DNA from: Variovorax jilinensis | GTDB taxonomy: Bacteria > Pseudomonadota > Gammaproteobacteria > Burkholderiales > Burkholderiaceae_C | Assembly (NCBI RefSeq): GCF_030316885.1 | Contig: NZ_JASZYQ010000001.1 | Span: forward strand, 1,116,001 to 1,180,000 | Direction of reading: 5' to 3' | DNA: 64,000 bases | Part shown: piece by piece, positions 56,005-64,000 of the stretch | How positions within the stretch are numbered: position 1 is the stretch's first letter | Layout: each line of letters begins with the position of its first letter | Notes under the pieces: generated by a model | What the model was told of the DNA's origin: nothing | Databases searched by the model: none | Seen by the model: only the letters and a program-made list of their open reading frames with translations | Position numbers and translations under genes: made by a program

Positions 56005-56715
56005 ATGGGCGCGCAATGGAAAGCCAAGCACAAGGACCTGGCGGCCAACGCCAAGGGCCGGCTGTTCGGCAAGCTGGCCAAGGAAATCATGATCGCCGCG
56101 CGCAGCGGTGCCGACCCGGGCTCCAACGCGCGGCTGCGGCTGGTGGTCGAGCAGGCGCGCAAGGTCTCGATGCCCAAGGACACGCTGGAGCGTGCGATCA
56201 AGAAGGGCGCCGGCCTGACCGGCGAATCGGTGCACTTCGATCACGTGATCTACGAAGGCTTCGCGCCGCACCGCGTGCCCGTGATGGTCGAGTGCCTGAC
56301 CGACAACGTGAACCGCACCGCGCCCGAGATGCGCGTGCTGTTCCGCAAGGGCCAGCTCGGTGCCTCGGGTTCGGTGGCCTGGGACTTCGACCACCTCGGC
56401 ATGATCGAGGCCGAGGCCCAGCAGGCCGACGCCGACCCCGAGCTCGCGGCCATCGAGGCCGGTGCACAGGATTTCGAGCCGGGCGACGAGGGCGTCGCTG
56501 TCTTCCTGACCGACCCGGCCGATCTCGACATCGTGAGCCGGGCGCTGCCCGCGCAGGGCTACACGGTGCTGTCTGCCAAGCTCGGCTACAAGGCCAAGAA
56601 CCCGGTCGACCCGGCCAGCCTGAGCGCCGAGCATCTCGAGGAAGTGGAGGCCTTCCTGGCCGCCATCGATGCCAACGACGACGTGCAGAACGTGTTCGTG
56701 GGCCTGGCCGGATAG
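56005..56715 (+). CDS. YebC/PmpR (TACO1) family protein, YeeN-like branch
   Basis: This 236-residue three-domain protein begins [20 protein letters not shown], nearer to E. coli YeeN than to YebC, and contains [33 protein letters not shown] and [16 protein letters not shown]. The family was annotated as transcriptional regulators; more recent work on relatives supports a ribosome-associated role in translating difficult sequences. AAGGAAA lies upstream of the ATG. It stands 51 bases after bglX. Confidence 0.92.
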   Translation: MGAQWKAKHKDLAANAKGRLFGKLAKEIMIAARSGADPGSNARLRLVVEQARKVSMPKDTLERAIKKGAGLTGESVHFDHVIYEGFAPHRVPVMVECLTDNVNRTAPEMRVLFRKGQLGASGSVAWDFDHLGMIEAEAQQADADPELAAIEAGAQDFEPGDEGVAVFLTDPADLDIVSRALPAQGYTVLSAKLGYKAKNPVDPASLSAEHLEEVEAFLAAIDANDDVQNVFVGLAG

Positions 56716-56722
56716 GGCTGCG

Positions 56723-57352
56723 ATGTTCCCGCCCGACCTGCTGTTCACCTATCTGATGGCCTGCCTGGTCGTGGTGATCGCGCCGGGCCCCGACAACATC
56801 CTGGCACTGAGCCGCGGCCTGAGCCAGGGCAGGGCGGCGGCCTGCCTATCCTCGGTGGGCGCCGGGCTCGGCATCATGTTCCACACGGTGGCGGCGACGC
56901 TCGGGCTCTCGCTGATCATCCAGGCCTCGCCGGTGGCCTTCTGGGCCGTCAAGGCGGTCGGCGGCCTCTACCTGCTGTGGCTGGGCTACAGGGCGCTGTC
57001 CTCGCGCAACCTGGTGAGCTTCGCGCCGAGCGCGCACCAGCCGCTGCGCACGGTCTTCCTCACGGGCCTGCTGTCCAACGTGCTGAACCCCAAGCCGGGG
57101 CTGTTCGTGCTGGCCTTCCTGCCGCAGTTCGTGAGCGCGGGCCGCGGCTCGGTGCCCATCCAGATGCTGGTGTACGGCGCGATCTTCGCGGTGCTGACCG
57201 CCGTCATCTTCTCGCTGCTCGGCAGCTTCGCCTCGAAGCTCTCGGGCTGGCTGCAGCGGCATCCGCGCGCCGGCACCGGGCTCAACGTGGGCGCCGGCCT
57301 GACCTTCATCGGCGCCGGGCTCTCGGTGCTGGCGCTCAAGCAGCGGGCCTGA
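56723..57352 (+). CDS. LysE/RhtB family amino acid exporter
   Basis: This 209-residue protein has the family N-terminus FTYLMACLVVVIAPGPDNIL, about six hydrophobic helices, the loop GLSQGRAAACLSSVGAGLGI and the conserved LLSNVLNPKPGLFVLAFLPQ. It should export an amino acid or homoserine-lactone-like compound from the cytoplasm; the exact substrate cannot be told. ATG 56723 follows the YebC-like gene stop by 7 bases, so the two are probably co-transcribed. Confidence 0.92.
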   Translation: MFPPDLLFTYLMACLVVVIAPGPDNILALSRGLSQGRAAACLSSVGAGLGIMFHTVAATLGLSLIIQASPVAFWAVKAVGGLYLLWLGYRALSSRNLVSFAPSAHQPLRTVFLTGLLSNVLNPKPGLFVLAFLPQFVSAGRGSVPIQMLVYGAIFAVLTAVIFSLLGSFASKLSGWLQRHPRAGTGLNVGAGLTFIGAGLSVLALKQRA

Positions 57353-57467
57353 GACAGCAGGCGGGGCGCATTCGCACCATCGGCGCTTTGCGCGCATCGG
57401 CCGGACGTATAGGATGCCGCGGGCGCAATGTCGCGCAGCTCAACCAGTTCAGCGGGGCAATGCCATC

Positions 57468-58631
57468 ATGACTCTCGATCTCTCCCGTCGCCATCTCGGC
57501 CGCTGGGCCGGTGCGGCGGCGCTCGCTCCGTGGCTCGCATCGTGCGGAGGCGGTGGCTCCAGCGATCCGGTGGTCTTCGTTCCGCCCGCGACCGCGGGCA
57601 CGCGCGAAGCCGGCTACCTGAAGGCCGTCGAAAGCATCTTTGCCGACTATCGCGTGCCGGGCGCCCTGGCGGGCGTGCGCGTCGCCGGCGAGGCGCCCTG
57701 GACCCGAGCCTTCGGCATGGCCGACGTGGCCAGCGCCACGCCGATGGCGTTGAACAGCACCTTCCCGGTACGCAGCGTCACCAAGTCGTTCACGGCCACG
57801 CTGCTGCTGCAACTGGTGCAGCTCGGCGCGCTCGGGCTGGACGACAAGGTGGGGCGCTACATCGCGGGCGTGCCGAATGGCGACCTGATCGGCCTGGCCG
57901 ATCTCGCGGGCAATCAGAGCGGCCTGGCGGACTATTCGGCGCAGCCCGCCTTCCTCGAAGCCTTTGTGGAGGACACGCTGCGCGTCTGGACGCCGCAGCA
58001 ACTCGTGGCCATCGCCTTCGCCGTGCCCCCGCTCTTCCTTCCCGGCGAGCAGTATCAGTACAGCAACACCAACACGGTGCTGCTCGGCATGGTGATCGAG
58101 GCCGTGATGCGCCAGCCGCTCGGCGAGGTGCTGGCGGCGCAGATCTTCAGGCCGCTGGCCCTGTCGGGCACCAGCTACCCTTCGACGCCCGGGCTGCCGC
58201 CGCCCACGCCCACGCCCTATGCGGTCGACATCGCCACGGGTGCCGTGGACGATCAACCACCGATCAGCCCGACCTCGCTCGCCGGCTCGGGAGCCATCGC
58301 CTCCACGCTCGCCGATCTGCTCGTGTGGGGCGACGCGCTGGGAACAGGCTCGCTGCTCACGCCGGCGCTGCAGGCCACCCGCAAGTCGCGCGCCCGCGCC
58401 GTCACCAACGGCCCGGAATACGACAACTACAGCCTCGGCATCGGACAGATCGGCAACTGGTGGGGGCACACCGGCAGCGGCGTGGGCTTCCAGGTCGCGA
58501 CCATGAACCTCGTGTCGCGCAGCGCCACGGTGTCGGTGATGGTGAACGCCACGCCGGATGGTTCGCGCCGCGACTTCAATCTCGCGCAGGAGTTGTTCGA
58601 ACGGCTGGCTGCGGTGGTCGAATCGACCTGA
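57468..58631 (+). CDS. Serine hydrolase, class C beta-lactamase-like fold, lipoprotein or Tat-exported
   Basis: This 387-residue protein has a signal with twin arginines (LSRRHLGRWAGAAALAPWLA) ending in the lipobox-like LASC followed by GGGGSS. The penicillin-binding fold motifs are SVTK in RSVTKSFTATLL (catalytic Ser), YSN in QYQYSNTNTVL and HTG in NWWGHTGSGVGF. It may be a D,D-peptidase, esterase or beta-lactamase-like enzyme; the motifs do not decide. ATG 57468 is the only start giving the signal sequence. Its stop codon is part of an 11-bp tandem repeat. Confidence 0.9.
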   Translation: MTLDLSRRHLGRWAGAAALAPWLASCGGGGSSDPVVFVPPATAGTREAGYLKAVESIFADYRVPGALAGVRVAGEAPWTRAFGMADVASATPMALNSTFPVRSVTKSFTATLLLQLVQLGALGLDDKVGRYIAGVPNGDLIGLADLAGNQSGLADYSAQPAFLEAFVEDTLRVWTPQQLVAIAFAVPPLFLPGEQYQYSNTNTVLLGMVIEAVMRQPLGEVLAAQIFRPLALSGTSYPSTPGLPPPTPTPYAVDIATGAVDDQPPISPTSLAGSGAIASTLADLLVWGDALGTGSLLTPALQATRKSRARAVTNGPEYDNYSLGIGQIGNWWGHTGSGVGFQVATMNLVSRSATVSVMVNATPDGSRRDFNLAQELFERLAAVVEST

Positions 58632-58660
58632 GCGGGCCCTGAGCGGGCCCTGAGCGCGCC
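58629..58660 (+). repeat. 11-bp tandem repeat at the serine hydrolase stop codon
   Basis: TGAGCGGGCCC occurs at 58629-58639 and 58640-58650, then TGAGCGCGCC at 58651-58660. The first TGA is the stop codon of the hydrolase gene. The repeat fills the gap up to the stop of the convergent small gene. Confidence 0.8.
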
Positions 58661-58662
58661 GA

Positions 58663-58848
58663 CTACTTCTTCGGGCCGGCAGCGCCGATCATGATGGCCT
58701 TGCCGAGCCCCAGGACCAGGACAAAGATCACGCCGAAGACGCCCATGCCGACGCTGCCCAGGTAGAAGGCATAGCCGATGGTGAGCAGCGCGACGGCCAT
58801 CGGAATCCAGAACATCGACAGCTGAACGATGAATGAGAGCAGGCGCAT
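58663..58848 (-). CDS. Small two-helix membrane protein, unknown function
   Basis: This 61-residue protein is almost wholly hydrophobic: MRLLSFIVQLSMFWIPMAVA, then LLTIGYAFYLGSVGMGVFGV and IFVLVLGLGKAIMIG with a short polar end AAGPKK. Two or three membrane helices are likely. ATG 58848 has GAGGA at good spacing upstream, which favours it over an upstream in-frame start. No family is recognised. The next upstream gene on the same strand is the 82-residue protein at 58927. Confidence 0.7.
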   Translation of the reverse strand: MRLLSFIVQLSMFWIPMAVALLTIGYAFYLGSVGMGVFGVIFVLVLGLGKAIMIGAAGPKK

Positions 58849-58926
58849 GGGGTCATCCTCGGTCTTGGGTGGGCATGCCGATTGTCCCGGGCTTCGTCGG
58901 TTCTCCAAGTGCGCCGAAGCCGGCGT

Positions 58927-59175
58927 TCATCGAACCGGCAGCTCCAGGCACTCGATGTCGTTCTCCAGATCCGCGGTCCGCCGGCGCACGGTCTCCAGGG
59001 CCGCCTGAACCCCGGCATTGAAGAAGAGGGCGCCCACATGGCGGGCCACCTGCTTGCTGATCGGTGCCAGCTCCATGTTGCCGACTTCGAGGTCGAAGTC
59101 CTTCTTCAGCTGGTCGCGCAGCAGGGTCGAGACCTCGTGGATGACCTTCGTGGTCAGCAGCTCGTCGAAGTTCAC
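58927..59175 (-). CDS. Small helical protein, unknown function
   Basis: This 82-residue soluble protein begins MNFDELLTTKVIHEVSTLLR (GTG start) and appears all-helical (KKDFDLEVGNMELAPISKQV, then VQAALETVRRRTADLENDIE), possibly a coiled coil at the C-terminus. GGGAGGA lies upstream of the GTG. No family is recognised. It sits between the small membrane protein and marC on the same strand. Confidence 0.6.
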   Translation of the reverse strand: MNFDELLTTKVIHEVSTLLRDQLKKDFDLEVGNMELAPISKQVARHVGALFFNAGVQAALETVRRRTADLENDIECLELPVR

Positions 59176-59233
59176 AGTTCCGTTCCTCCCAGAAAAAGCT
59201 CGGTGCCGTCGCCGGATTCGCCGATGCCGCGGA

Positions 59234-59935
59234 TCACTCGCGTGCCTGCACGATGGCTTCGCGCAGCAGCGCCACGCCGAGCTCGTGGAGTCCGTCCCAG
59301 ATGATCTGGACGCCCAGGCACAGCAGGATGAAGGCCGACAGGCGCAGGAAGATCAAGGTGCCCACTTCGCCCAGCGGCTTCAGGAGCTGCTGCGCATAGC
59401 GGAACGCCAGGTACACCAGCAGGCCGATCGCCACCAGGCCGAGCACCGCGCCGGCCGTGCGACCGAGCGCGATCGAGATCCGCGGATCGGACAGCGATAC
59501 GCCGACGGTGATGGCCGCCGCGATCGAGCCCGGTCCGCAGCTGATCGGAAAGGTCAGCGGATAGAAGGCCTGGCGCCGCGCCATCTCCGGCGTGAAGCTC
59601 TCGGCCAGCTCGGTGCGGCTGTCGGCAGTCGGCTGCGAGGCGGTCAGCAGCCGCCAGGCGTTGGCGGCGACGATCAGGCCGCCGCCGACGCGCACGATCG
59701 GAAGCGATATGCCGAAGAACTCCAGCAGGTAGGAGCCGATCAGCATTGCGCCCAGCAGCAGCCAGAACATGTTGCGCGCGATGCGGCGCGCCAGCAGTGT
59801 GCGCGTCGCGGCCGAGGCGCCCTCGGTCAGGCCGAGGAAGATCGGCGCGGTGGCCGCCGGGTTCAGGATCGGCAGCAACGCGGCAAAGACGAACAGGAAG
59901 CCCTTGCCGAAGGCGCCCAGCACTTCGAGCGTCAT
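59234..59935 (-). CDS. MarC family integral membrane protein
   Basis: This 233-residue protein has six predicted helices and the MarC family segments ALLPILNPAATAPIFLGLTE, RRIARNMFWLLLGAMLIGSY, AFYPLTFPISCGPGSIAAAI and FLRLSAFILLCLGVQIIWDG. Function of MarC proteins is unknown; despite the name they are not proven antibiotic transporters. Its ATG overlaps the stop of the BCCT transporter (ATGA), so both are translationally coupled. Confidence 0.92.
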   Translation of the reverse strand: MTLEVLGAFGKGFLFVFAALLPILNPAATAPIFLGLTEGASAATRTLLARRIARNMFWLLLGAMLIGSYLLEFFGISLPIVRVGGGLIVAANAWRLLTASQPTADSRTELAESFTPEMARRQAFYPLTFPISCGPGSIAAAITVGVSLSDPRISIALGRTAGAVLGLVAIGLLVYLAFRYAQQLLKPLGEVGTLIFLRLSAFILLCLGVQIIWDGLHELGVALLREAIVQARE

Positions 59936-61485
59936 GGCCGGCCCGCCTCGCGCTTCTTCGCCGTGTCCACGGGCTCGACAAGGGCGCGCATGCGCGACCG
60001 CAGCGCACGATCGCGGCGCTGCTCCGCATCGTGGTCGTCGCGCAGGCCACGCCACAGCGAGACGGCCATCAGGACGATCACGACCGTGAAGGGCAGCGCG
60101 AAGACGATGGTCGCGGTCTGTACCGACTTCAGTCCGCCGGCCATCAGCAGGCTGGCCGCGATGCCGGCCACCAGCAGGCCCCAGGCGACCTTGACGCGCG
60201 CGCTCGGGTCCTGATCGCCGCCGGTGCTCATCGTGCCCAGCACCAGCACCGCCGAATCGCCCGAGGTGACGAAGAACACCATCACCAGCACGGTCGCGAC
60301 GCCCGACATCAGCGTGCCCAGCGGCAACTGGTGCAGCAGCGCGAACAGTGCGGTCGAGGGGTCGGCCTGGACCGCCGCCGCAATCGGTACCTGCTGCGCG
60401 ATCTGCATGTACAGCGCGGTGCCGCCGAAGACGGAGAACCAGACGAAGGCGGCGAGCGTCGGCACCGCCACCGTGCCGATGATGAACTCGCGCACCGTGC
60501 GACCGCGCGAGACGCGGGCGATGAACAGGCCGACGAAGGGCGACCAGCTCACCCACCATGCCCAGTAGAAGATGGTCCAGCTGCCGACCCAGCCGCTGTC
60601 CCGGAACGGCGTCATGCGCAGGCTCATGCGCACCACTTCGCTCAGGTAGCTGCCCAGCGTGGAGGTCAGCGTGTCGATGATCACCACGGTCGGGCCGAGC
60701 ACGAACACGGCCAGCGCCAGCAGCCCGGCCAGCAGCACGTTGAAGCTCGACAGCCACTTGATGCCGCGGCCGATGCCGCTGAGGGCCGAGGCCAGGAACA
60801 GCGCGGTGGTGATGCCGATGATGCCCAGTTGCTGGGCCTTGCCGACCGGCAGGCCGAACACCGCATGCAGGCCGCTGTTGATCTGCAGCGCGCCCATGCC
60901 GAGCGAGGCCGCGACGCCGAACGCGGTGGCGATCACCGCCAGCACATTGACCAGCGGCCCGACGCGGCGCAGCGGCGCCCAGGGCAGCGCCTCCACCGCC
61001 GTGCTGACCAGGGCCGAGCCGCCGCGGCGAAACTGGAAGAAGGCGATCGCCAGCGCCACGATGCTGTACACGGCCCACGGATGCACGCCCCAGTGGAAGA
61101 AGCTGTAGCGCATGGCGGCGTTGGCGGCTTCGGGCGTGTTCGCCACCACGCCGGGCGGCGGCGCGCCGTAGTGCGAGATCGGCTCGGCCACGCCCCAGAA
61201 CACCAGGCCGATGCCCATGCCGGCTGCGAACAGCATCGCGAACCAGGCCCCGAGCGAGAACTCGGGCTCCTCGTCGTCGGCGCCGAGCTTGATGTTGCCG
61301 TAGCGGCTGACCGCCAGCACCAGCGCGAGCACGACCAGGCCCAGTACCGCCCAGAGGTAGAACCAGCCGAAATTGCGCGTGATCATGGCGAGAGCGCCGT
61401 CGAAGACGGCGCCCAGGTGGGCGGGGGCGAGGATGCCCCACAGCACGATGGCCAGGATCGATCCGGCCGAAACGATGAGTTGCAT
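59932..61485 (-). CDS. BCCT family transporter (betaine/choline/carnitine type)
   Basis: This 517-residue, 12-helix transporter has the family signature FYWAWWVSWSPFVGLFIARV and segments GMGIGLVFWGVAEPISHYG, SFFHWGVHPWAVYSIVALAI, SNFVLL-like WLSSFNVLLAGLLALAVF and FFVTSGDSAVLVLGTMS. It imports a trimethylammonium compound such as betaine, choline or carnitine with Na+ or H+, or exchanges substrates. The C-terminus is short and basic (RDRALRSRMRALVEPVDTAK). It overlaps marC downstream. Confidence 0.93.
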   Translation of the reverse strand: MQLIVSAGSILAIVLWGILAPAHLGAVFDGALAMITRNFGWFYLWAVLGLVVLALVLAVSRYGNIKLGADDEEPEFSLGAWFAMLFAAGMGIGLVFWGVAEPISHYGAPPPGVVANTPEAANAAMRYSFFHWGVHPWAVYSIVALAIAFFQFRRGGSALVSTAVEALPWAPLRRVGPLVNVLAVIATAFGVAASLGMGALQINSGLHAVFGLPVGKAQQLGIIGITTALFLASALSGIGRGIKWLSSFNVLLAGLLALAVFVLGPTVVIIDTLTSTLGSYLSEVVRMSLRMTPFRDSGWVGSWTIFYWAWWVSWSPFVGLFIARVSRGRTVREFIIGTVAVPTLAAFVWFSVFGGTALYMQIAQQVPIAAAVQADPSTALFALLHQLPLGTLMSGVATVLVMVFFVTSGDSAVLVLGTMSTGGDQDPSARVKVAWGLLVAGIAASLLMAGGLKSVQTATIVFALPFTVVIVLMAVSLWRGLRDDHDAEQRRDRALRSRMRALVEPVDTAKKREAGRP

Positions 61486-61564
61486 GCAGCTCCTGGTTAC
61501 AGCACCCTGGCTGGCGGCGATGCGCCGAGAGGGGCGGATTCTACCGGCCGCCTCGGGGGCCCCG

Positions 61565-62467
61565 TCATGCGGGCGCTTCGTCGGGGAGCAGCACCCCGCG
61601 ATGCTGAAGTGCGGTCTCGCGCAGGAAATCCCACACCGCCTTCATGCGCGCCAGGTGCCGCGTCTCGGCTGGCACCGACATCCAGAAGGTGCGCGTGAAA
61701 TTGGCTTCGCCCGCCAGCACGCGGCCGAGCGAACGGTCGCGCTCGGCGATGAAGGCCGGCAGCACCGCGATGCCCGCGCCCGCTGCCGCGGCCTGGTGCT
61801 GCGCGAGGATGCTGGTGCTGCGCAGCGCGAAGGAGTCGGGCTTGTAGAGCTCGTCCAGATACTGCAGTTCCTTGCTGAACAGCAGGTCGTCCACGTAGCT
61901 GATGAAGGTGTGGCCTCGCAGGTCTTCCCGCGACCTGATGGGCGGGTGCCTTGCGAGGTAGGCCCTGGAGGCGTAGAGGCGCAGCACGTAGTCGCTGAGC
62001 TTGGTCACGACCACGGGCCCGCGCGCCGGCCGCTCCAGCGAGATCACGATGTCGGCCTCGCGGCGCGACAGATGCACCAGCCGCGGCATCGCCAGCAGGT
62101 CGATCACCAGGCTCGGGTGCGCCTGGGCGAACAGCGCCAGCTGCGGCGCCAGGACGACCGTGCCGAAGCCCTCGGTGGCGCCGATGCGCACGAGGCCCGA
62201 CAGCCCCTCCTGCGAGGCCGGTGCGGCGCGCTCGACCGTGCGGAAGGCGTTTTCCATCGCCTCCACCTGCGGCTGCAGGCGCCGGCCGGCCTCGGTCAGG
62301 CGGTGGCCGTCGGCCTCGCGCGAGAAGAGGGCGCCGCCCAGCTGCTTCTCGAGCGCCTGGATGCGGCGCGCCACGGTGGTGTGGTCGACCGCGAGCCGCC
62401 GCGCGGCGCCGACCAGCGTGCCGGTGCGCGACAGCTCGAGAAAGAAGCGCAGGTTGTCCCAGTCCAT
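61565..62467 (-). CDS. LysR family transcriptional regulator
   Basis: This 300-residue regulator has an N-terminal winged helix-turn-helix (WDNLRFFLELSRTGTLVGAA, RRLAVDHTTVARRIQALEKQ) and a substrate-binding domain with GLVRIGATEGFGTVVLAPQL and AGAGIAVLPAFIAERDRSL. ATG 62467 is chosen over an upstream TTG at 62476. It is divergent from mmsA, with a T-N11-A type repeat between them, and therefore probably controls mmsA and the valine/propanoate pathway. Confidence 0.92.
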   Translation of the reverse strand: MDWDNLRFFLELSRTGTLVGAARRLAVDHTTVARRIQALEKQLGGALFSREADGHRLTEAGRRLQPQVEAMENAFRTVERAAPASQEGLSGLVRIGATEGFGTVVLAPQLALFAQAHPSLVIDLLAMPRLVHLSRREADIVISLERPARGPVVVTKLSDYVLRLYASRAYLARHPPIRSREDLRGHTFISYVDDLLFSKELQYLDELYKPDSFALRSTSILAQHQAAAAGAGIAVLPAFIAERDRSLGRVLAGEANFTRTFWMSVPAETRHLARMKAVWDFLRETALQHRGVLLPDEAPA

Positions 62468-62478
62468 GGTGTGCAATT

Positions 62479-62497
62479 ATGCAGATCAGCGCTGCAT
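62479..62497. promoter_or_regulatory. LysR-type inverted repeat between lysR and mmsA
   Basis: ATGCA (62479-62483) and TGCAT (62493-62497) form an inverted repeat with a 9-base spacer, which contains the T-N11-A pattern of LysR sites. It begins 12 bases upstream of the regulator start and is 78 bases before mmsA, in an AT-richer patch. Confidence 0.5.
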
Positions 62498-62574
62498 ATT
62501 TGTCTATTGCCATAGCAAAAGTGCAAAGCTAGCATCGCCCTTCGCTGCCCGCAAATTCAAGGAGACAAGTTCAC

Positions 62575-64000
62575 ATGGATGCCACCACCACCCCCGCCAC
62601 CCAGGTCGCCACCGTCAAGCTCTTGATCGGCGGCAAGTTCGTCGAATCGAAGACCACCGAGTGGCGCGACATCGTCAACCCGGCCACACAGCAGGTGCTG
62701 GCCAAGGTGCCGTTCGCCACCGCAGCCGAGGTCGACGCCGCCGTGGCCTCGGCCAAGGACGCCTTCAAGACCTGGCGCAAGACGCCGATCGGCGCGCGTG
62801 CGCGCATCTTCCTCAAGTACCAGCAGCTGATCCGCGAGAACATGGCCGAGCTGGCCGCGATCCTCACGGCCGAGCAGGGCAAGACGCTGCCCGATGCCGA
62901 GGGCGACGTGTTCCGTGGCCTCGAGGTGGTCGAGCATGCGGCCGCGATCGGCAACCTGCAGCTCGGCGAGATCGCCAACAACGTGGCCAACGGCGTCGAT
63001 ACCTACACGCTGCTGCAGCCGCTGGGCGTCTGCGCCGGCATCACGCCGTTCAACTTCCCCGCGATGATCCCGCTGTGGATGTTCCCGATGGCGATCGTCA
63101 CGGGCAACACCTTCGTGCTCAAGCCCTCCGAGCAGGACCCGATGGTCACGATGCGCCTGTGCGAACTGGCGCTCGAGGCCGGCATTCCCGCGGGCGTGCT
63201 CAACGTCGTGCATGGCGGCGAGTCGGTGGTCAACGCGATCTGCGACCACGCCGACATCAAGGCGATCTCCTTCGTCGGCTCGACCAAGGTCGGCACCCAC
63301 GTCTACAACCGCGCCACGCTGGCCGGCAAGCGCGTGCAATGCATGATGGGCGCGAAGAACCACGCGATCGTGATGCCCGACGCCAACAAGGAGCAGACCC
63401 TCAACGCCCTGGCTGGCGCCAGCTTCGGCGCCGCAGGCCAGCGCTGCATGGCAGTCTCGGTGGCGGTGCTGGTGGGCGATGCGCAGAAGTGGGTGCCCGA
63501 ACTGGTCGCCAAGGCCCAGACGCTGAAGATCGGCGCCGGCACCGAGAAGGGCGTCGACGTCGGCCCGCTGGTGTCCTGCGCGGCCTACGACCGCGTCAAC
63601 GGCCTGATCGAGCGCGGCGTGGCCGACGGCGCGACGCTCGCGCTCGACGGCCGCAAGCCGACCGTGCCGGGCTACGAGAAGGGCAACTTCGTGGGCCCGA
63701 CCGTCTTCGCCGACGTCAAGCCCGGCATGACCATCTACGAACAGGAAATCTTCGGACCGGTGCTGTGCCTGGCCAATGCCGCCACCATCGACGAGGCGAT
63801 CGAGATGATCAACGCCAACCCGAACGGCAATGGCACGGCGATCTTCACGCAGTCGGGTGCCGCGGCGCGCCGCTTCCAGGAAGACATCGACGTCGGCCAG
63901 GTCGGCATCAACGTGCCGATCCCGGTGCCGGTGCCGATGTTCTCGTTCACGGGCTCGCGCGCCTCCAAGCTCGGCGACCTCGGCCCCTACGGCAAGCAGG
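62575..64000 (+). CDS. mmsA: Methylmalonate-semialdehyde dehydrogenase (CoA-acylating), 3' partial
   Basis: The frame is open to the right edge; 475 codons are visible and about 30 more are expected. The protein converts methylmalonate semialdehyde to propanoyl-CoA in valine and thymine breakdown. Family segments are [38 protein letters not shown], and the catalytic Cys in [13 protein letters not shown], where the CMA context separates it from other aldehyde dehydrogenases. End motifs [20 protein letters not shown] fit MmsA. AAGGAG at 62559-62564 precedes the ATG. It is divergent from the LysR gene. Confidence 0.95.
   Translation, partial: MDATTTPATQVATVKLLIGGKFVESKTTEWRDIVNPATQQVLAKVPFATAAEVDAAVASAKDAFKTWRKTPIGARARIFLKYQQLIRENMAELAAILTAEQGKTLPDAEGDVFRGLEVVEHAAAIGNLQLGEIANNVANGVDTYTLLQPLGVCAGITPFNFPAMIPLWMFPMAIVTGNTFVLKPSEQDPMVTMRLCELALEAGIPAGVLNVVHGGESVVNAICDHADIKAISFVGSTKVGTHVYNRATLAGKRVQCMMGAKNHAIVMPDANKEQTLNALAGASFGAAGQRCMAVSVAVLVGDAQKWVPELVAKAQTLKIGAGTEKGVDVGPLVSCAAYDRVNGLIERGVADGATLALDGRKPTVPGYEKGNFVGPTVFADVKPGMTIYEQEIFGPVLCLANAATIDEAIEMINANPNGNGTAIFTQSGAAARRFQEDIDVGQVGINVPIPVPVPMFSFTGSRASKLGDLGPYGKQ

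Noticed and set aside
57468..58631. Firm annotation as an AmpC beta-lactamase
   Set aside because: SxxK, YSN and HTG are shared by esterases and D,D-peptidases, and the twin-arginine lipoprotein-like N-terminus is not typical of AmpC.

Overview
The window is a GC-rich bacterial chromosome segment (roughly two-thirds G+C by eye) packed with short-spaced, often overlapping genes. Gene content and protein style point to the Burkholderiales, family Comamonadaceae, most probably Variovorax or a close relative: a fused LivM-LivG transporter, a NodT-family outer membrane protein behind MdtABC, OpgG and OpgD in separate loci, EutBC without a microcompartment, an Anbu-type proteasome homologue, and GC-rich intergenic repeats of a kind I associate with that family. 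This assignment is inference from content; no rRNA or other phylogenetic marker was tested. No tRNA, rRNA, CRISPR array, prophage or complete insertion sequence was seen. No gene-free stretch exceeds 300 bases; the longest (49271-49552) is filled by a foldback repeat element.

Layout. 1-3.1 kb: end of a branched-chain amino acid ABC transporter (livM-livG fusion, livF) and an AstE/AspA-type deacylase. 3.1-5.8 kb, minus strand: M23 peptidase and glnS. 5.9-9.3 kb: a Pro/Tyr-rich secreted protein, a strong terminator, then a minus-strand LytS/LytR-type two-component system with two small membrane proteins. 9.5-18.8 kb: mdtA-mdtB-mdtC-outer membrane factor, a complete tripartite RND efflux operon. 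18.8-25.5 kb: GNAT, uppP, alpha/beta hydrolase, Anbu, mutS and a membrane-anchored WYL-like protein. 25.7-27.1 kb: yqjI-yqjH-type metal-responsive regulator and ferric reductase. 27.3-33.6 kb: a small membrane protein, MscS channel, FUSC exporter, suhB, trmJ, cysE. 33.7-36 kb: ETF-ubiquinone oxidoreductase and a thioesterase. 36-40.7 kb: an OmpR/QseC-type two-component system beside a PAP2 phosphatase and EptA, which looks like a lipid A remodelling locus. 40.7-45.6 kb: AhpD-like protein, eutCB, FKBP isomerase, opgD. 45.8-49.3 kb: ada, a 2OG-Fe(II) oxygenase and alkB (alkylation repair), then an MBL hydrolase. 49.3-51.7 kb: foldback element, PAS-LuxR regulator, palindromic operator and scoAB. 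51.8-56 kb: opgG divergent from bglX. 56-64 kb: YebC-like factor, LysE exporter, serine hydrolase, small proteins, marC-BCCT pair, LysR regulator and mmsA, which runs off the right edge.

The genes work together mainly as local modules: envelope maintenance and modification (UppP, M23, OpgD/OpgG/BglX, EptA, PAP2, MscS, FUSC, MdtABC), stress and repair (MutS, Ada/AlkB, Anbu), and catabolism (ethanolamine, ketone bodies via ScoAB, branched-chain amino acids via Liv, MmsA and ETF-QO). The most unusual non-coding signals are a 270-bp foldback element whose tips fall at the stop codon of the LuxR gene (49286-49555), 11-bp-phased TTCA repeats in front of the PAP2 and eptA genes, a perfect 10-bp inverted repeat between luxR and scoA, an Ada-box-like site before ada, and two copies of a bipartite GC-rich intergenic repeat.
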